Shown here: in pieces, positions 1 through 10,200 of the stretch
Layout of the letters: every line of letters begins with the position of its first letter
Numbering within the stretch: the first letter of the stretch is position 1
NCBI RefSeq assembly: GCF_030348825.1
Contig: NZ_JAUCES010000005.1
Coordinates: 1,984,001 to 2,048,000, forward strand
Source of the DNA: Fictibacillus sp. b24
GTDB lineage: Bacteria; Bacillota; Bacilli; Bacillales; Fictibacillaceae
Direction of reading: 5' to 3'
DNA: 64,000 nucleotides
The notes under the pieces: model-generated
Told to the model about the DNA's origin: nothing
The model's database searches: none
What the model saw: the letters and a program-made list of their open reading frames with translations, nothing else
Position numbers and translations under genes: made by a program

Positions 1-56
1 ATATCATCTCTGTTAAGATTTTTGTCTACCCATTCCGGTCTTACAAAATTGGACAT
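1..56 (-). CDS. N-terminus of a probable sulfurtransferase (rhodanese family), cut by window edge
   Basis: Reading leftward from an ATG at 56, 18 codons run to the window edge, beginning MSNFVRPEWVDKNLN. An AGGAGG ribosome site (complement of 64-69) lies 7 bases before the ATG. The FVxxEWLxxxL opening is typical of two-domain thiosulfate/3-mercaptopyruvate sulfurtransferases, but with so little sequence the family assignment is tentative. It is divergent from zwf, with about 95 bases between the two starts that must hold both promoters. Confidence 0.45.
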   Translation of the reverse strand, partial: MSNFVRPEWVDKNLNRDD

Positions 57-151
57 ACTTAAACCTCCTATTTAAGAAGTAATACGTTATTTTAACTTCA
101 TCTAGGGAAAGCTGTAACTATTAGAAAAGATAGAAAGAAGTGACGTACAAA

Positions 152-1654
152 ATGATACATAGTATTCCAAACGCGTCCATTGTATTATTTGGAGCGACTG
201 GTGACCTGGCTCACCGAAAACTATTTCCTGCTCTTTATCAATTGTATCAAAAGGGGCATATGAAAGAGAACTTTTCTGTTGTTGGTGTTTCTAGAAAAGA
301 GTATTCACACGAAGAATTTCAAGCTGAAGTGGCTTCAGCTATTAACGAACACGCACCAAATGCAGATCGAGACATCGTGAAAAAATTCTCTTCTCATTTT
401 TATTATTTAAAAATGGATGTAACAAGTGAACCGAGCTATCATGAATTAGAAGAACTATTGAACGTGCTTGATAGAGATTATCAGACGAATGGGAATCGCT
501 TATACTATTTAGCGATGGCTCCAAGTTTCTTTGGAACAATTCCAACTTTCTTAAAATCAGAAGGTATAACAAACACAGAAGGCTGGCAGCGCATCGTAAT
601 TGAAAAACCATTCGGTCATGACCTCCCTTCTGCTACGAAGTTAAATGAAGAGATCCAACAAAGTTTTAATGAAGATGATATTTATCGTATTGACCACTAT
701 CTCGGTAAAGAGATGGTCCAAAACATTCAAGTGATTCGTTTTGGAAATGCGATTTTCGAATCCATCTGGAACAACAAGTACATCGACTCTGTTCAAATCA
801 CATCTAGTGAAACTTTAGGTGTAGAAGATCGAGCAGCTTATTACGAAAAATCAGGTGCACTCCTTGATATGGTTCAAAACCACATGCTTCAAATGGTTAT
901 GATGGTTGCCATGGAGCCGCCAGGTGAACTAAAGCCTGAACATATCCGTGATGAAAAAGTTAAAGTGCTTCGTTCGTTGCGTTTCTTTAATGAAGAAGAA
1001 GTACAAAAGAATGTGATTCGCGCACAATATTCTGATGGAAAGATGAACGGTGAAAAAGTTCCAGGATACCTGCAAGAAGAAAATGTTGCTCCTGAGTCAA
1101 AAACAGAAACATTTGTAGCTGCTAAACTGTTTATCGATAATTTCCGTTGGACAGGCGTACCTTTCTATATTCGTACAGGAAAACGAATGGCTGTAAAGTC
1201 TACAGAAATCGTTATTCAATTCAAGCAAGGTCCAATGGCTCTTTATCATGCAAAGACAGAAAAATATCAGCCAAATCTTTTAAGAATTCACGTTCAGCCT
1301 GATGAAGGTGTTAGCCTGACTCTTAATGCTAAACCAAAAGGTGACACATCTGATCTGTTGCCGATCGATATGACATATAACAATAAATCAACTGCTGAGA
1401 TGAACTCTCCAGAAGCATATGAAAAGCTTCTCCATGATTGTCTTCTTGGGAATTCAACCTATTTTACTCGTTGGGATGAAGTAGCTCTTAGCTGGGACTT
1501 TATTGACCGCATTACAAAAGCTTGGCAGGATGGTACAGGTTCATCAATTACACAATATCCTTCTGGCAGCATGGGTCCTATTGAAGCAGATGAATTGTTG
1601 AATAGAGACGGCCATTCTTGGTGGGAACCTACAAAAGTTAGAGAGGAATGTTAA
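152..1654 (+). CDS. zwf: Glucose-6-phosphate 1-dehydrogenase
   Basis: Catalyses the first step of the oxidative pentose phosphate pathway, oxidising glucose-6-phosphate with NADP+ to 6-phosphogluconolactone in the cytoplasm. The N-terminal dinucleotide motif GATGDLA is at residues 14-20, and the substrate-binding signature RIDHYLGKE lies near residues 178-186. The 500-residue length matches the family. An in-frame GTG at 140 is possible, but the ATG at 152 has a better ribosome site (AAAGAAGTGA, ending 9 bases upstream) and gives the usual short N-terminus. The stop overlaps the leader of the next gene, so the two are probably cotranscribed. Assignment is secure; only the start is uncertain. 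Confidence 0.96.
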   Translation: MIHSIPNASIVLFGATGDLAHRKLFPALYQLYQKGHMKENFSVVGVSRKEYSHEEFQAEVASAINEHAPNADRDIVKKFSSHFYYLKMDVTSEPSYHELEELLNVLDRDYQTNGNRLYYLAMAPSFFGTIPTFLKSEGITNTEGWQRIVIEKPFGHDLPSATKLNEEIQQSFNEDDIYRIDHYLGKEMVQNIQVIRFGNAIFESIWNNKYIDSVQITSSETLGVEDRAAYYEKSGALLDMVQNHMLQMVMMVAMEPPGELKPEHIRDEKVKVLRSLRFFNEEEVQKNVIRAQYSDGKMNGEKVPGYLQEENVAPESKTETFVAAKLFIDNFRWTGVPFYIRTGKRMAVKSTEIVIQFKQGPMALYHAKTEKYQPNLLRIHVQPDEGVSLTLNAKPKGDTSDLLPIDMTYNNKSTAEMNSPEAYEKLLHDCLLGNSTYFTRWDEVALSWDFIDRITKAWQDGTGSSITQYPSGSMGPIEADELLNRDGHSWWEPTKVREEC

Positions 1655-1656
1655 CC

Positions 1657-2268
1657 ATGAAGATTTATGATGTTTCTTTACCGATCTATGAAGGTATGCC
1701 GGTATATAAAAACAAACCTGAAAAACAGCCTGAGTTTAATACTGCACAAAACGGTCATGTTACAGAAACAAGGATCGCAATGGATGTTCACACTGGTACA
1801 CATGTAGATGCACCACTGCACATGGTACCTGGCGGTGATACGATCGAAACACTGGCGATCGAAAAACTTGTTCGAAAAGCAAAAGTAATTGATCTTACAA
1901 GTTCACGCGAGTTCATATCTGCTGAAGATCTTGCTGGAAAAGATATTCAAAAAGATGACTTTGTTCTCTTTAAAACAAAAAATTCTTGGGACACTGAATT
2001 TAACTTTGAATTTATCTATGTGAACAGTGATGCAGCTAAAGTTTTGGCCGAGATTGGTATTGCTGGAGTTGGGATTGATGCACTAGGTGTTGAGCGAGCG
2101 CAAGAGAATCATCCTACTCATAAGCAGCTCTTTCAAAACAACGTAATAATTATTGAAGGACTCCAATTAAAAGAAGTACCTGAAGGTGAATACTTGATGG
2201 TAGCTGCTCCTCTTAAAATCAGAGGATTGGATGCATCACCTGCAAGAATCGTCTTAATTGAACAGTAA
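1657..2268 (+). CDS. Cyclase-family metal hydrolase (kynurenine formamidase-like)
   Basis: A 203-residue member of the cyclase/KynB family of metal-dependent hydrolases. The metal-binding signature HTGTHVDAPLH is at residues 45-55. Members include arylformamidases and other amidohydrolases, and the substrate cannot be read from sequence. The ATG at 1657 follows GAGAGGAA by 8 bases; an earlier ATG at 1648 overlaps zwf and has no ribosome site. The gene starts 3 bases after the zwf stop, implying translational coupling, although no tryptophan-catabolic genes are nearby to support a true KynB role. Confidence 0.85.
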   Translation: MKIYDVSLPIYEGMPVYKNKPEKQPEFNTAQNGHVTETRIAMDVHTGTHVDAPLHMVPGGDTIETLAIEKLVRKAKVIDLTSSREFISAEDLAGKDIQKDDFVLFKTKNSWDTEFNFEFIYVNSDAAKVLAEIGIAGVGIDALGVERAQENHPTHKQLFQNNVIIIEGLQLKEVPEGEYLMVAAPLKIRGLDASPARIVLIEQ

Positions 2269-2274
2269 AATAAA

Positions 2275-2495
2275 AGGCTGTTTTCGCAAACTTTGTTGCT
2301 CTTGAAAGTGGTTGATTTCCGTTCCAGGTGCTCGCTTTCCGCGGGGCAGACGGTGAGCCACATTTGTACGTTTCACTCTTAAGTGTCTCACCTGCCCGCC
2401 TGTCCCGCAGGAGTCTCACACCTTACACTCCAATCAACTTAACATAGAAGAGAATTGAACAGAATGCTTCCAAAGCAATCCTTCAGAAAAGAGCC
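2275..2495. repeat. MITE-like palindromic repeat, copy A
   Basis: Starts with AGGCTGTTTTC and ends with GAAAAGAGCC, a near-perfect terminal inverted repeat. Inside are two GC-rich half-palindromes containing GCTTTCCGCGGGGC and CCCGCAGGAGTCTC, which can fold into a long imperfect hairpin. Close relatives occur at 7105, 15638, 23120, 26272, 26675 and 35975. No open reading frame inside looks coding. Confidence 0.85.
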
Positions 2496-2500
2496 AAATA

Positions 2501-2528
2501 AAAAACAGCGGACATTCCGCTGTTTTTT
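2501..2528 (-). terminator. Intrinsic terminator of the MFS gene
   Basis: A stem AACAGCGGA/TCCGCTGTT with a 3-base loop is flanked by A and T runs. It is placed just beyond the stop of the leftward MFS gene and could also serve rightward transcripts. Confidence 0.85.
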
Positions 2529-2537
2529 TGTTTTATG

Positions 2538-3797
2538 TTATTCTAATGCCGGTTTTAACTTCTTGCTTATTTGAGGATCTTTCTTTCCCTCATCTCCCCC
2601 GCCCTTTTCTTTTTCTGGTTTTATAGCAAAGAATGCAGCAATCGCTCCAACGATACTAACTCCTGCTGATGTGTAAAACACGAGCTCATGAGAAGATTTC
2701 ATTAAAATGGCATATACAGGCGGTCCTAATGCTACACCAACAAATCTCATCGAGCTGTAGATCGATGTGATGGAACCTCTTGCTTCTTTCTCAATTCCTT
2801 CTGTGATAAGTGCATCCAAACTTGGCAAAGCAGCACCTATACCGATACCAGCTATGAATAGTGCACCTAATAAAAAATACACGTTCTCAGTAAATGTGAT
2901 TAAAAATACTGATCCTCCTAAAAGGACCATAGATAAAAATGTACACCATTTCATAACTACTTTATTCTGCTTGATCTTTTTTCCAGCAATAAATGAAGCA
3001 ATTGATAAAGCAAGTAGAGGCAAAGCGATTACTAAGCCTTTCATAATCCCTTTTACACCATATTTTTCTTCTAAGATCGTGGACAGATAGAATAAAATGC
3101 CGAACAATACAAACATAATGATGCCGCCGATTATAAAAATAGCGAAAAGCCATCTGCCTTCATTATGAAAAATTTTCTTTATGTTTTTGATGTATTCCTT
3201 AAAAGGCTGCTGTTCTTGATCTTTTTTAGGTACTTTAACTAAAAATAATACTAAAACAATAGAAAGAATACAGAATACCGGGATGAGCCAAAAAGGTAAA
3301 AACCAGATGATTGTTGCTAAAAACGCACCCAATATCGGACTTAAAACTTTACCGATCGTATTTGAAGTCTCAATCAACCCTAAACCTGAACTTACCTCTT
3401 CTTCATCTTTAAACATATCTCCTACTAACGGTAAAACAACAGGAGCCGCACCAGAAGAACCAACCCCTTGTAGGAAACGGCCAATTAGAATAAACGTAAA
3501 CGCTTGATCGGCTTGCCAAGCAGCCCAACCCGAGATCAATCCACCGATTCCAGCAATAAAAAGGCTAGGTATTATTACTTTTTTTCGGCCAAAACGGTCG
3601 GACAAATATCCTGCAATCGGTATTAAAAGAATGGCAACAATCGAATAAACGGTAATAATCAGCGAAACCTTAAACGAACTAATATTAAGTTCTTTTCCTA
3701 TTTCAGGCAATACGGGTATAAGCATAGAATTCCCCAGTGTCATTACAAGGGGAATGGATGCGAGTGCAAGTAAGTCCAACTTTTTCTTTGCTTCCAT
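2538..3797 (-). CDS. MFS transporter, DHA1-type drug efflux-like
   Basis: A 419-residue membrane protein with about 12 hydrophobic segments. The MFS loop 2-3 signature appears as GYLSDRFGRKK in the first quarter, and the C-terminus is a charged, lysine-rich cytoplasmic tail. It resembles proton-driven multidrug exporters of the DHA1 group; the substrate is not inferable. The start is the ATG at 3797, preceded by GGAGG with a 5-base gap; an upstream GTG at 3809 is part of that ribosome site. It is divergent from patA and stands alone as a transcription unit with its own terminator. Confidence 0.88.
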   Translation of the reverse strand: MEAKKKLDLLALASIPLVMTLGNSMLIPVLPEIGKELNISSFKVSLIITVYSIVAILLIPIAGYLSDRFGRKKVIIPSLFIAGIGGLISGWAAWQADQAFTFILIGRFLQGVGSSGAAPVVLPLVGDMFKDEEEVSSGLGLIETSNTIGKVLSPILGAFLATIIWFLPFWLIPVFCILSIVLVLFLVKVPKKDQEQQPFKEYIKNIKKIFHNEGRWLFAIFIIGGIIMFVLFGILFYLSTILEEKYGVKGIMKGLVIALPLLALSIASFIAGKKIKQNKVVMKWCTFLSMVLLGGSVFLITFTENVYFLLGALFIAGIGIGAALPSLDALITEGIEKEARGSITSIYSSMRFVGVALGPPVYAILMKSSHELVFYTSAGVSIVGAIAAFFAIKPEKEKGGGDEGKKDPQISKKLKPALE

Positions 3798-3955
3798 AAT
3801 TTCCTCCACTACCGTACTATTACCTCATTAGTATTGTAAAAAGTCATAAAACCATACAAGAAAATACACCCATTGACTGAAGAAAGCAATTAAAGATACA
3901 CTTATGGGAACGTACTTTTTGCAATTTTTGAGGAAAATGAAAGGAAGTATTCTTT

Positions 3956-5113
3956 GTGGAACATTTACTAAACGATCAAGCTAAATCAATTCAAATATCA
4001 GGGATTCGCAAGTTTTTTAATGAAGTTGCTCAGTTTCCGAACGCCATCTCCTTAACATTAGGCCAACCGGACTTTCCTACTCCATTACACGTCAAAGAGG
4101 CCGCTATAGCTGCTATACATAACAATCAAACCGTTTATTCTCATAACGCTGGTTATCTTGAACTGAGAGAAGCCGCTTCTGAATTTGTAAAAGAAAAATA
4201 TGAGCTTACATATGATCCATTAAGTGAAGTTATAGTTACAGCAGGAGCTAGCGAGGCGATTGATATTACATTGCGCACGATTTTAAGTAATCATGATGAT
4301 GTTCTGCTTCCTGCTCCTGTTTATCCTGGTTATGAACCCGTAATCACTTTATGTGGTGCGAACACTATATATATGGATACAACACAGACTGGATTTAAAG
4401 TTACTCCAGAATTGATCGACAAACATATCACTGACAAAACAAAAGCCATTATCATACCTTCCCCATCTAATCCCACAGGGGTTGTACTTGAAGATCATGA
4501 ATTAAAGGAGCTCGCGGAATATTTGAGCGAGAAAGATATCTTTGTACTATCCGATGAAATCTATAGCGAACTTAAGTACAACGGCAAGCATCGATCGATT
4601 GCTCACTTTGAAGGAATGAGGGAAAAAACATTTGTCATAAATGGTCTGTCCAAATCACACAGCATGACAGGCTGGCGAATTGGACTTTTGTTCGGTCCTC
4701 AAAACCTGTTGCAGCATGTATTAAAAGTTCATCAATATAATGTCACTTGCGCGTCTACCATTTCTCAGGCAGCTGCTATTGAGGCGTTAACCAATGGTAA
4801 AGATGATGCATCAGAAATGCGTGAAGCATACAAAGAACGTTTAGACTTTTGCTACAGCAGGCTTAATAAGATGGGAATTTCCTTTGAAAAACCGAACGGA
4901 GCATTTTATCTTTTTGTATCGGTAAAAAAATTCGGATTATCTTCTTATGAATTTGCATTAAAGCTGTTACAAAATGAAGAAGTTGCGGTTGTTCCCGGTG
5001 ATGCTTTCACTACTCTTGGAGAAGGGTATATTCGAATTTCTTACGCTGCCTCTATGGAGCAGTTAAAAAAAGGTATGGATGGAATCGAAAACTTTATAAA
5101 TTCTCTTACTTAA
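3956..5113 (+). CDS. patA: PatA-type class I/II aminotransferase
   Basis: A 385-residue PLP-dependent fold-type I aminotransferase. The opening EHLLN...ISGIRKF followed by ISLTLGQPDF closely matches B. subtilis PatA, an N-acetyl-LL-diaminopimelate aminotransferase of lysine/diaminopimelate synthesis. PLP-binding features include SNPTG and the Schiff-base lysine in NGLSKSHSMTGWR. The GTG start is 8 bases after AAAGGAAG. A terminator follows directly. The next gene is a Mur-ligase homologue, so two cell-wall/diaminopimelate-related enzymes are adjacent, although the terminator separates them. Related aminotransferases use other amino acids, so the exact substrate is inferred. Confidence 0.86.
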   Translation: MEHLLNDQAKSIQISGIRKFFNEVAQFPNAISLTLGQPDFPTPLHVKEAAIAAIHNNQTVYSHNAGYLELREAASEFVKEKYELTYDPLSEVIVTAGASEAIDITLRTILSNHDDVLLPAPVYPGYEPVITLCGANTIYMDTTQTGFKVTPELIDKHITDKTKAIIIPSPSNPTGVVLEDHELKELAEYLSEKDIFVLSDEIYSELKYNGKHRSIAHFEGMREKTFVINGLSKSHSMTGWRIGLLFGPQNLLQHVLKVHQYNVTCASTISQAAAIEALTNGKDDASEMREAYKERLDFCYSRLNKMGISFEKPNGAFYLFVSVKKFGLSSYEFALKLLQNEEVAVVPGDAFTTLGEGYIRISYAASMEQLKKGMDGIENFINSLT

Positions 5114-5139
5114 ACTGCCCTCAAATTGGGCAGTTTTTT
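5112..5139 (+). terminator. Intrinsic terminator after patA
   Basis: Stem AACTGCCC/GGGCAGTT with a 7-base loop followed by a T run. Confidence 0.85.
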
Positions 5140-5241
5140 CGAATAAGTTAACATAAAGATATTACGGTTAATTCAAAGTCTCTGTATAGAAACTTGAATT
5201 AGAAAAAAACTAAAATTAATTTATTCAAAGGATGCGTTTTT

Positions 5242-6696
5242 GTGAAGTTAAACGGTTTATTAAGCCACTTGCATATTTCAATTACTACTGAGGATGATCC
5301 TATCATCACAGGGATTACCTCTCATTCAAAAAAAGTGAAACCTGGATACTTGTTTTTTGCTATTTCTGGCGTGCAAGCGGATGGCCATCAGTACATACAA
5401 GAAGCATTCGAAAATGGTGCAGCAGCCATTATCGGAGAGTATGATGAGGATATCGGACCAGGTCATTATTTTTATGCTAAAGATACGAAGCGATTATTGA
5501 GTCTTGCCGCTTCTTACTTTTATGATGAACCATATAAAAAACATAAAATGACAGGTATAACTGGTACGAACGGCAAAACCACTACCTCTTTTTTATTACA
5601 GCACATACTTGTTTCACATGGTACTTCTGCCGCTCTTTTCGGTACCGTATATCACTATATCAATGGTAATAAAGTGAAGAGTACACATACGACCCCTGAC
5701 CCTGTTACTCTGCAGCAGATGTTAAGCGAAAGCAATGATGATGCGGTTGTTATGGAAGTTAGTTCACATGGTCTCGAACAAAAAAGAATTGAAGGAATTA
5801 CTTATGATCAAGCAATCTTCTTGAACTTAACTCATGACCACCTCGACTATCACGGAACAATGGAATCGTACTATCTCTGTAAAGCTAAATTGTTTTCCTA
5901 TTTAAAAAATAAAGGAACAGCTATTATATGCAGTGAAGGTCATTATGGGAAACGTCTAACAGAAGAACTGAATTCAAAAAATGATCTTCAAGTTTGGACT
6001 TACGGCAAGCAAAAAACTGACTCTTTCTATATTGAAGATGTAGGAAAAAATTCATTTAATTTGGTACATGAAACGCTTCAGGTAACCGTACCTTTACCGT
6101 TGCCGGGAGAATATAATGCGTTAAACACAACCGCTGCAATTGCTGCAGCCTTAGATTATGGAATACCTATTAAAAGCTCTGTCGAACATTTAAAAAGTTT
6201 TGAAGGAATTCCAGGACGATTTGAAGAAATCACCCTTCATAATGGGACAGAAGTTATTGTTGACTATGCACATACTCCTGATGGTGTATCTCAAGTGCTT
6301 GAAGCAGCAAGCAAAAAAGCAGGTAATCGGCCACTATATCATGTGTTTGGATTCAGAGGCAACCGAGATCTAACTAAACGCAGTGAAATGATTAGCATTT
6401 CTTCAGAATATACGACGAAAACCATTTTAACTGTGGACGATTTAAACGGTGTGGATCGAGATCAGCTCATTCAAGAAACACAAGAAGCTATTCCAAAAGG
6501 TTCCCTCCGGCCTGACATCATCCCTGATCGGACAGAAGCGATTTTCTTTGCTTTAGAAGAAGCTCCTGAGAACTCTGTAGTGATCATTACAGGAAAAGGA
6601 CCTGAAAAGTATAAAGAAACGTATACACATCCGTCTGATTCTGATCTTAAAACTGTCGAATTGTTTCAATCGATGAATAAACCAACATTGATCTAA
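5242..6696 (+). CDS. MurE-like Mur ligase with altered specificity motif
   Basis: A 484-residue protein with the three Mur-ligase domains: an N-terminal UDP-binding domain, the ATP P-loop TGTNGKTTT near residue 110, and a C-terminal ligase domain. Similarity is closest to MurE, which adds the third stem-peptide residue to UDP-MurNAc-L-Ala-D-Glu. Diaminopimelate-adding MurE enzymes carry a DNPR motif in the C-terminal domain. Here the equivalent segment reads TVDDLNGVD, so the usual specificity arginine is absent. It may be a second, non-essential MurE paralogue or a ligase for another amino acid. The GTG start follows AAAGGATG. Confidence 0.82.
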   Translation: MKLNGLLSHLHISITTEDDPIITGITSHSKKVKPGYLFFAISGVQADGHQYIQEAFENGAAAIIGEYDEDIGPGHYFYAKDTKRLLSLAASYFYDEPYKKHKMTGITGTNGKTTTSFLLQHILVSHGTSAALFGTVYHYINGNKVKSTHTTPDPVTLQQMLSESNDDAVVMEVSSHGLEQKRIEGITYDQAIFLNLTHDHLDYHGTMESYYLCKAKLFSYLKNKGTAIICSEGHYGKRLTEELNSKNDLQVWTYGKQKTDSFYIEDVGKNSFNLVHETLQVTVPLPLPGEYNALNTTAAIAAALDYGIPIKSSVEHLKSFEGIPGRFEEITLHNGTEVIVDYAHTPDGVSQVLEAASKKAGNRPLYHVFGFRGNRDLTKRSEMISISSEYTTKTILTVDDLNGVDRDQLIQETQEAIPKGSLRPDIIPDRTEAIFFALEEAPENSVVIITGKGPEKYKETYTHPSDSDLKTVELFQSMNKPTLI

Positions 6697-6744
6697 ATAA
6701 AAGTCTGTATCATCGGGTAAGCGAGGCAAAAATGACCTTTACTA

Positions 6745-6841
6745 ATTGGTTGGGTGCGGTGATTTCCGCTCCAGGGTACATGCTTTCCGCGGGGCGGGCG
6801 GTGAGCCCCGCAGGAGTCAGTACCCATCCGCTCCAATCACT
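6745..6841. repeat. Short variant of the palindromic repeat, copy B
   Basis: Shares the core GCTTTCCGCGGGGC and CCCGCAGGAGTC with the longer family but lacks both ends and the spacer between the half-palindromes. The arms form an inverted repeat around GGGTAC/GTACCC. Confidence 0.65.
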
Positions 6842-6861
6842 ACATGTTTTTATCAAATGCC

Positions 6862-6912
6862 AAAAGGGCTTAAATCATTCTCGCATTGACGAGGTTGTTT
6901 AAGCCCTTTTTT
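6862..6912 (+). terminator. Terminator-like hairpin after the MurE-like gene
   Basis: AAAGGGCTTAA is repeated inverted as TTAAGCCCTTT about 30 bases on, followed by a T run. It lies about 170 bases past the MurE-like stop, beyond repeat copy B. Confidence 0.7.
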
Positions 6913-6942
6913 CTGTATAAAAAATTTGTGGATGAAAATGAT

Positions 6943-6985
6943 CAAAAAACAAGGACTTCGCATTGGCATCACACACGAAGTCCTT
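6943..6985 (-). terminator. Terminator-like hairpin for leftward transcription
   Basis: A perfect 10-bp stem AAGGACTTCG/CGAAGTCCTT with a 15-base loop is followed, on the minus strand, by GTTTTTTG. It is the best terminator candidate for dynA, whose stop is about 300 bases away. The rest of the 6697-7281 gap contains repeats B and C and nothing else recognisable. Confidence 0.65.
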
Positions 6986-7104
6986 ATATATTCATTTCTG
7001 TATGCTTCGATTGAATTGGACATCTCACCGCAGTAAGGTAAACAAACAATGAATACTAAAAAGATTTAATACTTCGAGATTTTTTTGTTCTTTTGCTTCA
7101 TTGC

Positions 7105-7275
7105 CAAGTTGATTGGAGTGCAAGGTGCGAGACTCCTGCGGGACAGGCGGGCAGGTGAGACACTTATACGTGAAACGTATGAATGTGGCTCACCACCTGC
7201 CCCGCGGAAAGCGAAGCACCTGTAACGGAAATCAACTACTTCCATAAGACAACAAAGTTTTTTCGAAAACAGCCT
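7105..7275. repeat. MITE-like palindromic repeat, copy C (inverted)
   Basis: Reverse-oriented copy. Read on the minus strand it starts AGGCTGTTTTCG and continues through GCTTTCCGCGGGGC and CCCGCAGGAGTCTCGC to ATCAACTT. The GAAAAGAGCC end is missing, so it is truncated on the left. It ends 6 bases from the dynA stop. Confidence 0.82.
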
Positions 7276-7281
7276 CTCACT

Positions 7282-10200
7282 TTACAGCTCCTGTAATTGT
7301 TTCAAGCTGTTTTGCATCTGCTGCAATCGTTCTTCTAAATCTCCAGGCTTCTTTAATTCCTCGAAATAAGCAGTCAATTGATTGATGATTTGCTGTCTTG
7401 CATTCGTTTCCGCGCTTAACAGTATAGCATCATAATGTTCGGATAACTTCTTATTCGCTTCTATCAGCCAGTTCTCCACTTTTTTGTCTACTTCATTTAC
7501 AAGATCATTCTTTAGATCCATCGAACCGTTCTGCTCAAAGAATTGTTTTGGATTCTTAAAATATGATAACCATTTCTTTTGCATTGTTTCATCTTTACTT
7601 TCTATAGCTAAAGAAAATGCAGGTGTGCTGTATAAGTTCGTATGATCGGATTGCTGCAGACTTACTCCTTCGTCGTTAGCTTTATCAATCATGTGTTCTA
7701 CTTTCTCTTTTAAACCTTTTTGTATCCAATTATCTAACCTTAATGAGCAAGCTTTAAATTCTTGATTCAAGTCATGTGAAAGTTTGGCGAAAAGCTCTTT
7801 TATACAGTCTGATAGAGCTGCTTTAGAACTTTGCACAGCAGCAGGATGAATCGTCTCTTTATAAAAATCATGATAACGAATCAATACTCTTTGTTTAATA
7901 TAATAAAGAAGTTCCTTTTGCTCTTGGTCAAATTGTTTTCTTGAAACTGTGACATGACTCTTTCCATAATCAATAAGAGTTCGTTCTCTTATTTGCAAGG
8001 ATTCTATATACTCATCTTCTTTTTCCATGCGCAGCTTTGTCTCGTTAATGATATTTTGTATGGTAAGGCTGGCATGTGTAATTGAAGCCTGTGCACTCTT
8101 TATCATGCTATGCTCTAGATCATGCTCAATATACGAGTACAAACTCGACGTAAAAGGACCAAAACCACTGTTAGCACGCTCAGAGTGAATTAATTCGTTT
8201 TTACTCGACACCGGGAACAATCTCGGGTTTCGAATCCCAAAAGTAAGAAGATTACTTTTAACGTGATTCACTACGTCCTTCTTATCCTCTTCATTATCTG
8301 CCAAATCAGAAGCATTAATGGCAAAAAACATCTTATCTGAGGTGAAGGTATCTTTGATTCTTCCTAACTGAATTAAAAACTCTCGATCAGCATATGAAAA
8401 CGCGTGATTAAAGTAAGTCAGGTAAATAATAATGTCTGCATGCTTCATATACTCAAAAGCTACTTCAGTATGACGGGAATGAATTGAATTTGCTCCTGGT
8501 GTGTCTACTAGAACTAATCCTTTTTCTGTTAAAGGACAGTTATAATACACTGTAATTTTTTTAATAAAACAAGCTTTCGTCTCATCTGCTGCATACGTGC
8601 TTATGTCAGTTAGATCTGAATGAAGAGTCTTCCCCAAATGCTTGTTCGCCCATCCAAATCCTTCTCTATAAGAATTTATCTTTTCATCATTTGATTCTGT
8701 TATGAACGTTATATCGTGTTGTGATGTTTCTAAAAGGATATTTATTTCTTGAAGAACTTCTTCCTCGCTCTTCATTTGAATTACGATTGAACCATGCTGA
8801 TTATCTTGATCTGGGAACCTGATTTCATTTATTGCAGCCGTTGTCGGATTTGGTGAAGATGGAAGAATATTTTCACCGAATAGAGCATTCGCAAATGAAG
8901 ATTTACCAGCCGAAAATGCACCAAAAAGAACCATCGTAAATGACCGTTTTTCAAATCGATGCTGAAGCGTCTCCATCTCTTCCGCTAAATGAGTGAGTCC
9001 TGACAAAGGCTTTAAAATGGCAGCTGTCTTTGAAAGATTCTCTGTTTCCTTTTGAAGTGATGCAGATTGTGAAATCTTACTTGTTACATTAACAGCAGTA
9101 TTAGGCCCTATTTCATCTTCAACTTCTGTTTGCTGATTAAACTTAGTTTTGAAAAATTCGACTGAGATAGGATGATATTCTGCTAGAAACATCTTTTCAA
9201 ATTCACTTACAGAATGATGACCTGGCAAGTCAGTATTAAGGATTTTATTTAATTCGTATTTTTGATCTTCCCATGTTTCTGCAACTTCTTTTTCATTCTG
9301 CAGATTAACGATTTCCTGTTCATTTCGTTTCAATTCTGTTTGAAGACTTAATAACTCTTCCCTATTCGAATGGTTCAATTGCTCAGAAGTAAATGTTAAA
9401 CAATCACTAATTTGCTGCCGTGCTAATTTTTTTATTTCGTTAGAGATGCTATTGCAATAATTTAAAAGTCCTTGTCCTTGAGATGACAAACCAGATTGTA
9501 CAAATGAATACAATATCTCTTCATTTACTTGTATCGGCTGCCAATCTGGCAAATCTTCGCTCATCTCTTTTTGCAGTGAACTTATATACGTTATAGCATG
9601 CCAATTGACATGCGCATCAACCGATTCTTGAAGTTTTTCTTGAAAAGCTATTAATCGTTCTTTCCGCTCTTGTTCTGTTTTTTGCTTAGAAAAGAATAAA
9701 CCGACTTTAAAGTCTTTTTTAGCTGACTCGATAAACAATCCTGCCTTTTCTCTCGTCTCAAAAGGCATCAGCTGAGCGGAATCTAGTATGTTGACCATAT
9801 GATTTCGAATGTTTTCTATCTTTTCTTTTACAGACTGCTCATTCATTGATAGCTGTCGTACAAGCTCATCACGGCTATGAGAAAGGAGCTTTAACTTTTC
9901 ATTTACCGCATCTAATGCAGGCTGGTCATCATCTGTCTTTTCAATAAAGTCATTTACAAAGTGCTGCAGCTGACGATTGATTTGCTCTAATAGCAAGGCA
10001 TCCTTGTTCATCTCTATCTTTTTAATGTATGCCATTAGAGCGGTAAGGTCGTTGTGTGAAAAACTTGGCTTCTTTACACTCGTAAAGAAGATATGCTCTT
10101 TTGAGATCCCAAATGTTTGAAACGTTTTAAACACATTTTCTTTAAAGTTATGAAAACTAAGCTCATCTTCTCTATGTTTATCAATTTGATTAACAATAAG

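Noticed and set aside
2133..2419. Several small frames inside the palindromic repeats (also at 15496-15836, 23052-23362, 26428-26679 and 35947-36204)
   Set aside because: They recur only because the repeat recurs, read in different strands and frames, and lack ribosome sites.
6951..6985. Long hairpin considered as a riboswitch or attachment site
   Set aside because: A perfect stem followed by a U run on the minus strand is better explained as the terminator of dynA.
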